Below are positions 42,930-48,944 of a stretch of DNA of 64,000 nt, one piece after another. The notes below the pieces were generated by a model that was not told the DNA's origin, searched no databases, and saw nothing but the letters and a program-made list of their open reading frames with translations. The DNA is taken from NCBI GenBank assembly GCA_044223995.1, contig JBGALE010000004.1, positions 434,001 through 498,000 on the forward strand, read 5' to 3'. This stretch comes from JACMLD01 sp044223995 (lineage in GTDB: Bacteria; Bacteroidota; Bacteroidia; Chitinophagales; Chitinophagaceae). How positions within the stretch are numbered: position 1 is the first letter of the stretch; every line of letters begins with the position of its first letter. The translations under genes were made by a program, and so were the position numbers.

Positions 42930-43682
42930 TTATTGTATGTTTGTTTTGGCGGCTGCAATAATTTGCAAGTCGTTTTTATTTTGCGCATAAGCCACCACAA
43001 AGCAATTTTTTTCACTGATTCCTGCAGGAACAGAAAGATTGGTTTTCCCTTCACTACCTTCAATGCTTCTAAAATCCCGCACCAGGTTGATATGTTTCAG
43101 TTCCCTTCCTTCATTTTCGCCACGTTTTACCATGGATACTGCTTCGCGCTGCACAAGGGCGATATTGGTAATAGCGCCTTTCGTATTTGTTCCGCTAAAC
43201 ACGATCTCGATACTATGGTTGCCGTTATTTTTTGCTGTCAACAAAACAGTAGCCGGTGACGCCTCTTTCAATTGCTGTTCTACTGTCTTTCGAAGCTGGC
43301 TTTCATTGGACCCGACAAATTCCTTTCTGCCATTGACAATTACCTGCGGCGTATAAATGCTGTTCAGGTTGAAATTTTCAGCATAAAGGCCCTGTCTTTT
43401 TGTAAATACGGCGTTGCTGTATTCGTCTTTCCAGCCGAGATAGTTCCAGTAATCCACGTGAAAGCCGAGCACAAATACATTTTCGTTATTTTCCTGCTGC
43501 AACCTGGCCACCGCTTCATCAGCAGGCGGACAACTGGAACAACCTTCGGAAGTAAACAACTCCACCACTGCGAACCCTTTATTGTCTTTTAACTGAACCG
43601 GCACTGAATGACTGGTAAGAGACACTGTAACAAGTATTAACAGTACCAGACCTGTCAGGCTAAATATTTGATACTTTTTCAT
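42930..43682 (-). CDS. DUF1223 exported thioredoxin-like protein
   Basis: This 250-aa protein has an N-terminal hydrophobic segment (IFSLTGLVLLILVTVSLTS). Its DUF1223 domain begins VVELFTSEGCSSCPPAD (CxxC at ~52-55), continues VFVLGFHVDYWNYLGWKDE and TKRQGLYAENFNLNSIYTPQVIVNG, and ends in a C-terminal beta domain. The family has a thioredoxin fold and may act on disulfides in the envelope. The ATG at 43682 is used. It is the last gene of a three-gene minus-strand operon, 14 bp after the DM13 gene. Confidence 0.85.
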   Translation of the reverse strand: MKKYQIFSLTGLVLLILVTVSLTSHSVPVQLKDNKGFAVVELFTSEGCSSCPPADEAVARLQQENNENVFVLGFHVDYWNYLGWKDEYSNAVFTKRQGLYAENFNLNSIYTPQVIVNGRKEFVGSNESQLRKTVEQQLKEASPATVLLTAKNNGNHSIEIVFSGTNTKGAITNIALVQREAVSMVKRGENEGRELKHINLVRDFRSIEGSEGKTNLSVPAGISEKNCFVVAYAQNKNDLQIIAAAKTNIQ

Positions 43683-43696
43683 GCAATCGTTTTTAA

Positions 43697-44134
43697 TCAT
43701 TTCAGCATGGCACTTCCAAAAAGATGGTTGTACAACTGGCAATGTACCAGGGCAAAGGTATACTCTTTGAAATCGGGTGAGCCAGGTATTTCATATAATT
43801 GGTTGCCGCTGGTAGATTTTAATTTTCCCAGGTCAATAAAATTGATCGGCTGCATTTCCTTAGATAAATACACATGCAGGTCTGGCCCATTGATAACGGA
43901 AATATTTTCCAGTGCAAGAATGTATTTTCCCCCCTGTAAATAGATCTTTGCCTTTCCGCTTACACCGCCATAGGGGCCATTCATAAATGTACCTTCAAAT
44001 TTGGCAGCATTGTTATTGTTGCCCGTCGTATCAGGTGGTATGGTTTCATTAACCGGTGTTGTCGGCGCTTCGTTTTGTTTGCTGCAGGAAACAATTGCAG
44101 CGGTAAGCAATAGTAATAACAGGATTCTTTTCAT
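43697..44134 (-). CDS. DM13-domain lipoprotein
   Basis: This is a 145-aa lipoprotein. The leader ends in the lipobox IVSC (Cys ~16) and a Pro/Thr/Asn-rich linker follows. The DM13 domain (~48-145) carries AKIYLQGGKYILALENISVINGPDLHVYLS and the conserved C-terminal Cys in FALVHCQLYNHLFGSAML. DM13 domains are thought to take part in redox or electron transfer, but evidence is limited. The ATG at 44134 is 16 bp after the stop codon of the outer-membrane gene. This suits an operon of envelope-redox proteins. Confidence 0.85.
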   Translation of the reverse strand: MKRILLLLLLTAAIVSCSKQNEAPTTPVNETIPPDTTGNNNNAAKFEGTFMNGPYGGVSGKAKIYLQGGKYILALENISVINGPDLHVYLSKEMQPINFIDLGKLKSTSGNQLYEIPGSPDFKEYTFALVHCQLYNHLFGSAMLK

Positions 44135-44150
44135 AGTAATGTGTTTAGTA

Positions 44151-44885
44151 TTAGAAATGATAAGCAATGCCCAACCCAAGCGTGTTGGCTTTGTTGCGGA
44201 AACGATCGACGATGGTGCCGTCAGGTGCGGTTTGTTTTACCGTACTTGTTTTATATTCTGCAAAATAAAATTCATAAATGGCACGCAGGCCCCAGCGTTT
44301 GCTGAGTTGGTACTTCAGAAAAAATTCCGAGGCGAGGTTACCGTAGTCATTGTCGCCGGTGAGCAGCACATTGAATGCTGCGGGTTTTGCATTGGGTTCG
44401 TTCTTTGTAACACCGTTACTGGTAAGTATGCCACTTCCTTTCCTTCCAAAAGAAAAGCCAATCAGGTCGATATTAAACCCGGCTGACCATTTGGTGCTGA
44501 TATTGTAACCAAAATTGGCCGTTACATTCAGGGAGTTGACAAATGGCCTTTGTACGGTGAGTGTATCCCAGTTTTGCGTTTCCTGCCCGGCAAATACAAT
44601 TACAAAAGGAAATGTCGTGGAGCGGGCCAGTCTTCCCGGTGCGGTGGTGAAATCTCTTTTTGTTCCGAAATAACTCGTCCACCTGGCGCCCACACCGATT
44701 TCCCATCTTTTTTTTGAGCCAAGCCGCCAATTGTATACATAAGCAGCCGAAGCAGTTCCCTGCCTGTCGCCAATGGTACCGGATAAATCAGCAAACTGGT
44801 TGATACGTGACAATGTATTCACCTGTGCTTGGGTAAATGTGATACTTGTAAATACTATTATCAGTGCAGTAAAAATATTTTTCAT
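44151..44885 (-). CDS. Outer-membrane beta-barrel-like protein
   Basis: This 244-aa exported protein has signal peptide FTALIIVFTSITFTQAQ. The mature part is rich in alternating aromatic/polar strands (RWEIGVGARWTSYFG; WSAGFNIDLIGFSFG; RWGLRAIYEFYFAEYK) and ends in a terminal Phe (GIAYHF), as in outer-membrane beta barrels. No family was assigned. First gene of the operon with DM13 and DUF1223. Its promoter carries a Crp/Fnr-like site at -41.5, so the operon may respond to the nearby Crp/Fnr regulator. Confidence 0.75.
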   Translation of the reverse strand: MKNIFTALIIVFTSITFTQAQVNTLSRINQFADLSGTIGDRQGTASAAYVYNWRLGSKKRWEIGVGARWTSYFGTKRDFTTAPGRLARSTTFPFVIVFAGQETQNWDTLTVQRPFVNSLNVTANFGYNISTKWSAGFNIDLIGFSFGRKGSGILTSNGVTKNEPNAKPAAFNVLLTGDNDYGNLASEFFLKYQLSKRWGLRAIYEFYFAEYKTSTVKQTAPDGTIVDRFRNKANTLGLGIAYHF

Positions 44886-44905
44886 TGACTAAAATTTAGA
44901 ATGCT

Positions 44906-44950
44906 CAAAAATAAAACCCTTAAAAGCCGGGGTATGTCAGGTGTATGACA
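44906..44950 (-). promoter_or_regulatory. Promoter with Crp/Fnr-like site at about -41.5
   Basis: The -7 box TATTTTTG is at 44913-44906, about 20 bp before the ATG at 44885. TGTCA-N6-TGACA lies at 44935-44950 with centre 44942.5, 36.5 bp upstream of the end of the box. This is exactly the spacing seen in the promoter at 38741-38785. No -33 TTG is present, consistent with activator dependence. Confidence 0.75.
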
Positions 44951-45089
44951 CCGGTTATTCATATACGTTAAAGTATTGTTAGTGGCTGTACGGCTTTTTT
45001 ACCAGTGCAGGGAATCGGATCCTGGTAATTTAAAATTCGTATACAGAGGTGGTCTTATTCCCAAAAACATTTCCCAACATTTTGTGAGC

Positions 45090-45181
45090 CTCCCAACATA
45101 TTGGGAGATATTAATGGTAAAGGCAGGCCGTTTGGCGGCGACAATAAATTCATGAAACCCTTTACTGTAAAGGGTTTCATG
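45090..45181. promoter_or_regulatory. Two palindromes before the thioredoxin-like/Crp genes
   Basis: CTCCCAA-CATA-TTGGGAG occupies 45090-45107. CATGAAACCCTTTA-CTG-TAAAGGGTTTCATG is a 31-bp nearly perfect palindrome (45151-45181) with 14-bp arms. A weak Crp-like match TGTGA-N6-CAACA precedes the first (45083-45098). Together they fill the 366-bp gap between the divergent OMP gene and 45253. No T-run follows the long palindrome, so it is more likely an operator or RNA structure than a terminator. Confidence 0.6.
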
Positions 45182-45252
45182 GCATGTGGATTTTCGTAAA
45201 AAAAATCTGGCATACCGATTGGCTATACACCGGTATCAAAAAAGAAACAAAG

Positions 45253-45588
45253 ATGAACAAGCCGATAAGCAAGAGTAATTTTCAAAAACAGGTAATGGAA
45301 AGCCAGGTGTTATCGCTGGTACAGTTTAAGAAACAATGGAATGGACTTAGCCAGATAATTGAACCAGTATATAACGAGTTGGCGAAGTCGTATGATGGAA
45401 TGGTAAACTTTTATACGGTGGATGTGGAAAAGGAGAAAGGACTGGAGGCAGAATTTGGCGTGATGGAGATACCGACCATTTTGTTCTTCAAGAGCGGAAA
45501 GATTGTTGATCATGTGATAGGGCTGACACCTAAAAATATCATTATATCCAAAATCGAGGAAGCAATGGCAGGAGATGCCAATAACTGA
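45253..45588 (+). CDS. Thioredoxin-fold protein without CxxC
   Basis: This 111-aa protein aligns to the thioredoxin fold: LSLVQFKKQWNGLSQIIEP for the active-site strand and helix, then VNFYTVDVEKEKGLEAEFGV, then the cis-Pro strand EIPTILFFKSGKIVDHVIG. The active-site CGPC is replaced by W-N-G-L, so it cannot work as a classical disulfide reductase. It may be a binding or regulatory relative. The ATG at 45253 is chosen over the upstream one at 45184, which would cross the palindrome region. It is followed by a second thioredoxin-like frame and the Crp/Fnr gene. Confidence 0.75.
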   Translation: MNKPISKSNFQKQVMESQVLSLVQFKKQWNGLSQIIEPVYNELAKSYDGMVNFYTVDVEKEKGLEAEFGVMEIPTILFFKSGKIVDHVIGLTPKNIIISKIEEAMAGDANN

Positions 45589-45620
45589 AAAATATTTTAA
45601 CTACTTATAAATGTTTTTTT

Positions 45621-45845
45621 ATGAGACGCGAACTGGAAAAATATTATGAAGCCAATTTTGGGAGCTTCAGCTATGTCAGGGCTACCGCAATTTCGGCGTT
45701 CTGCCTGGAAGACTATGCTATACTGGATATGCCGGGTGTATTGCTGTTCAAAAAAGGGCGGGTGAAAGTTCCGGAAAAAGACTTGTTGCCAGAGACTGAA
45801 CTGGTCAGCAATATTGTAAGGAACCTGGCTTATTCAATCAACTAA
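45621..45845 (+). CDS. Half-sized thioredoxin-like protein
   Basis: This 74-aa protein corresponds to the second half of a thioredoxin. It covers a helix LEKYYEANFGSFSYVR, the second strand and helix region around CLEDYAILDM, then the cis-Pro strand MPGVLLFKKGRVKV and the C-terminal helix ELVSNIVRNLAYSI. The first strand and helix with the CxxC are missing. The gap to the previous stop codon is 32 bp and contains no frame that could restore it. It may be a remnant or an unusual half-domain that pairs with the preceding protein. Short intergenic gaps suggest an operon with the Crp/Fnr gene. Confidence 0.6.
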   Translation: MRRELEKYYEANFGSFSYVRATAISAFCLEDYAILDMPGVLLFKKGRVKVPEKDLLPETELVSNIVRNLAYSIN

Positions 45846-45882
45846 TCAAAACCTATCTACCATTAAATAAAAACCTACAGCT

Positions 45883-46563
45883 ATGTACGACGAAATCAAA
45901 TATGTTTATCTAAAGAGCCATCCATTGTTTGCGGGTGTTCCCGATCAGAAAATAATGGACGCATGCCAGTCAGTAAAGGTGAAAACGGTCTACCGTGGAG
46001 AAACTTTTGGCTACGGCGAGGGCGATTACAGCAAAATATATTTGCTTATCAAGGGGAAAATCAAAATCGGTGAAATGAATGAAACAGAAAATGAACTGAT
46101 AAAAGATATTCTCACCGCATTTGATGTGTTTGGCGACCTGAGCCTTGAGTCACGCCCATCGCTGGATGAATATGCAGAAGCGCTGACTGCCAACACCGTT
46201 GTTTGCTACTTTAATGTAAGCGATTTCAAAAAAATATTACAGGACAACCCGATGATGGCGCTGCGTTATGCCAATACCGTAAATGAAAAACTCAAACGCC
46301 TGGAGAACCGTCATTCAGATCTCGTATTTCGTGATGCGAAATCAAGGCTGATACGATTTATAAAAAACTGGGCCCGTACAGACGGTAATCGTGTAGGTGA
46401 CAAAATTGTATTGAACAATTACCTGACGCACAGCGATATTGCAGGAGTTATTGCTACCTCACGTCAAAGCGTAAACGTTTTGCTGAATGAGCTGAGAGAT
46501 TCTGGTTTAATATTCTACAACCGCAAACAGATAGAATTGTGTGATCCGCTGGTTTGGAACTAA
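45883..46563 (+). CDS. Crp/Fnr-family transcriptional regulator
   Basis: This is a 226-aa regulator. The N-terminal cyclic-nucleotide-binding-type jelly roll (YSKIYLLIKGKIKIGEMN; VFGDLSLESRPS) is followed by a dimerisation helix (KILQDNPMMALRYANTVNEKL). A winged HTH (~160-226) has LTHSDIAGVIATSRQSVNVLLNEL. The ligand pocket lacks the R-x-x-S pattern of cAMP-binding CRP, and no cysteine cluster like Fnr is seen, so the signal is unknown. It follows two thioredoxin-like genes. Two promoters in the window carry Crp-family palindromes at -41.5; this protein is the obvious candidate to bind them. Confidence 0.9.
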   Translation: MYDEIKYVYLKSHPLFAGVPDQKIMDACQSVKVKTVYRGETFGYGEGDYSKIYLLIKGKIKIGEMNETENELIKDILTAFDVFGDLSLESRPSLDEYAEALTANTVVCYFNVSDFKKILQDNPMMALRYANTVNEKLKRLENRHSDLVFRDAKSRLIRFIKNWARTDGNRVGDKIVLNNYLTHSDIAGVIATSRQSVNVLLNELRDSGLIFYNRKQIELCDPLVWN

Positions 46564-46601
46564 TCATTAAACCTTATCCTTTTTGTATATAACACGACAT
46601 T

Positions 46602-46617
46602 CGTACCGGCCGGTACG
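46602..46617. promoter_or_regulatory. 16-bp perfect palindrome upstream of the GH57 gene
   Basis: CGTACCGG-CCGGTACG is a perfect palindrome in the 230-bp gap between the Crp/Fnr and GH57 genes. The flanking sequence contains CGCAATAAT twice (46616-46624 and about 20 bp further). It could be an operator for the glucan-island genes that start at 46794. No regulator is assigned to it. Confidence 0.45.
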
Positions 46618-46793
46618 CAATAATTTTACACCCTCGCAATAATAATTTTTTTCGGACAGGAAGTTTTGGTTTTTGGTTAAGTGGAAAACCGGGGCGGCCT
46701 GGTGTGATTACCTGTGCCGTCCCTTTTCACCCAACCCCTGATAACACATAGTTAACCTTCCGGTGCCACACATTTGAATAAATTCATTAAGAG

Positions 46794-48023
46794 ATGCCAA
46801 CTATTACGCTTTGTTTCAGGATACATATACCTTACCGGTTGAGCCGTTATACAGATGGCCATGGTGGTGTTATTCCTGTTTACTTCGACGCGGCAGCCAA
46901 TAAGGCCATGGTTGACATCCTTGCAGATGAATGTTACCTTCCGGCCAATGCCATCATCAGCAATTTGATTAGGAAAGGAAATTTTAAAATAGCATTTTCG
47001 ATCAGCGGTACGACACTGGAATTATTTCAGACTTTCCGGCCCGATGTCATTGAATCACTTCAATCGCTCGTACAAACAGGGGCAGTGGAAATACTCAGTG
47101 AAACCTATTATAATTCTCTCAGTTGGCTGTATTCAAAAAAAGATTTCCGGTTGCAGGTGGAAAAGCATGCCTCTATCATTAGGGAGTTGTTCGGTATCAC
47201 ACCTGCTGTATTCAGGAACACGGAATTTGTGTACAACAATGAACTCGCTGCATTTATTGCCGCGATGGGCTATAAGGGAATTGTGTGCGAGGGGCTGGAT
47301 CGGTTACTGAAAGGAAGTTCACTGAACCAGGTGTATCATCCACCGGGCACTGACAATATTGGGTTGCTGCTGCGCAACCGCAGCCTCAGTGACGATATAG
47401 CCTTTCGTTTTGGACAGGAACAGTGGAGTGAATATCCGTTAACGGCAGATAAATATGCGCAGTGGGTACATGCCCATACCGATGCCTGTAACATCAGCCT
47501 CTTTATGGATTATGAAACATTTGGTACCCACAAGAAAAAATCAAGCGGTATATTTGATTTCCTCGGGAACCTTCCCTCCGCGCTATTGTCAGATAAAAAA
47601 TGGTCGTTTGTAACACCCTCTGAAGCATTGGAACACTGCGATCCGAAAGCAGTGTACGATGTGGCAGAAACCATATCATGGAATGATGACAAAGCCGCCA
47701 GTTGTGTGTGCTGCGAAAATACCATGCAGAACAACATGCTGAAGAAAATATACAGCCTCGAATACAAGGTAAACAGCAATGGCAATGAGATGGAGCAGAA
47801 CTGGTGGCGGCAATTGCAAAGCGCCGATCATTTTTACTATATGTCGGAAACGGACCGCTTTCCTGGGGACATTTACGGGCAGCAAAATCCATTTGAATCA
47901 CCAGAGGATGCTTATAAGAACTACCGGAATATTATAACGGACTTCGAAATTAAACTGATTCACAAAGGGCTTTCTGTATTCAGGGAGCAACAGCAATACA
48001 CAATAAATACATCACTTTATTAA
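46794..48023 (+). CDS. GH57-family alpha-amylase-like enzyme
   Basis: This is a 409-aa cytoplasmic GH57 protein, no leader. Family regions: FRIHIPYRL near the N-terminus, AFSISGTTLELFQTFRPDV, VEILSETYYNSLSWLY, then the nucleophile region VFRNTEFVYNN (E144) and acid/base region ISLFMDYETFGTHKK (D239). It also has the PSEALEHC and late aromatic positions of the amylase/glucanotransferase group. Such enzymes hydrolyse or rearrange alpha-1,4-glucans. It starts a run of same-strand glucan-metabolism genes and is followed by the SDR gene after 10 bp, so the two are cotranscribed. Confidence 0.88.
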   Translation: MPTITLCFRIHIPYRLSRYTDGHGGVIPVYFDAAANKAMVDILADECYLPANAIISNLIRKGNFKIAFSISGTTLELFQTFRPDVIESLQSLVQTGAVEILSETYYNSLSWLYSKKDFRLQVEKHASIIRELFGITPAVFRNTEFVYNNELAAFIAAMGYKGIVCEGLDRLLKGSSLNQVYHPPGTDNIGLLLRNRSLSDDIAFRFGQEQWSEYPLTADKYAQWVHAHTDACNISLFMDYETFGTHKKKSSGIFDFLGNLPSALLSDKKWSFVTPSEALEHCDPKAVYDVAETISWNDDKAASCVCCENTMQNNMLKKIYSLEYKVNSNGNEMEQNWWRQLQSADHFYYMSETDRFPGDIYGQQNPFESPEDAYKNYRNIITDFEIKLIHKGLSVFREQQQYTINTSLY

Positions 48024-48033
48024 ACAACAAACA

Positions 48034-48843
48034 ATGGACAAAAAATTACAGGGACAAGTAGCCATCATTACGGGAGCCAGCAGTGGCATCGGTGCAGGGG
48101 TTGCCAAATCAATGGCAGCAGCCGGTGCTACCGTGGTCATCAATTACCCGGTACCCGCTACAAAAGATGCAGCCGACGTGGTATTACAGGAGATTGTCGC
48201 TGCGGGCGGTAATGGTATTACCTATTCCTGCGACGTCAGCAAGGAAGACCAGGTAATAAAAATGTTTGCAGATGTCATCACACAATTCGGTACAGTGGAT
48301 ATACTGGTAAACAATGCAGGCTTGCAGCGTGATGCGAAATTTACCGAAATGACACTCGAACAGTGGAACTTTGTAATAGGGGTGAATTTAACGGGGCAGT
48401 TTCTTTGCGCCCGTGAAGCCATCAGGGAATTTTTAAGAAGAGGTATTGATGAAAAAAGAAGCAGGGCTGCCGGTAAAATTATTTGCATGAGTAGTGTACA
48501 CGAAGTTATTCCCTGGGCCGGTCATGCTAACTATGCAGCGAGTAAGGGTGGTATCATGATGATGATGAAGACTATTGCGCAGGAATTTGCACCGAAGAAA
48601 ATACGTATCAACAGTATTGCACCCGGTGCGATTGCCACACCCATCAACCACGACGCATGGGATACTGCAGCGCATTTACAAAATTTACTTCGGCTCATCC
48701 CTGAAAAAAGGATTGGACAGGTGGAAGACATTGGCAATGCAGCCGTATTCCTGGCGAGCGACGATGCAGACTATATCAACGGAACTACTTTGTTTGTGGA
48801 CGGTGGTATGACACTTTATCCCGGTTTTGAAGACAATGGTTAG
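48034..48843 (+). CDS. SDR oxidoreductase, glucose 1-dehydrogenase-like
   Basis: This is a 269-aa short-chain dehydrogenase. NAD(P) motif TGASSGIG (14-21), NNAG (93-96), catalytic S153/S154, Y167 and K171 (NYAASKGG). Its MSSVHEVIPWAGHANYAASK region and the end DGGMTLYPGF closely resemble Bacillus glucose 1-dehydrogenase (SSVHEVIPWP and DGGMTLYPSF), which oxidises beta-D-glucose to gluconolactone. Here it lies directly after a GH57 amylase and before a glucosidase and debranching enzyme, a context that supplies free glucose. Specificity is inferred, not proven. Confidence 0.88.
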   Translation: MDKKLQGQVAIITGASSGIGAGVAKSMAAAGATVVINYPVPATKDAADVVLQEIVAAGGNGITYSCDVSKEDQVIKMFADVITQFGTVDILVNNAGLQRDAKFTEMTLEQWNFVIGVNLTGQFLCAREAIREFLRRGIDEKRSRAAGKIICMSSVHEVIPWAGHANYAASKGGIMMMMKTIAQEFAPKKIRINSIAPGAIATPINHDAWDTAAHLQNLLRLIPEKRIGQVEDIGNAAVFLASDDADYINGTTLFVDGGMTLYPGFEDNG

Positions 48844-48893
48844 AAATAATTAAGAATTAATAATTAGTAATTAAGAATTGACAATCAATAATT
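48844..48893. repeat. AT-rich 21-bp tandem repeat
   Basis: AATTAAGAATT occurs at 48848-48858 and 48869-48879, a 21-bp period, with a third partial copy after it. The 101-bp interval holds no gene. It is probably a simple-sequence type repeat between the SDR and glucosidase genes. Confidence 0.7.
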
Positions 48894-48944
48894 GGGTAAA
48901 ATATTACGGATAATCCCGAATCGATTCGAATAAAATCAATCAAC

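Noticed and set aside
48844..48893. AT-rich repeat as replication origin or iteron
   Set aside because: Only two exact 11-bp copies, no DnaA boxes or replication gene nearby.
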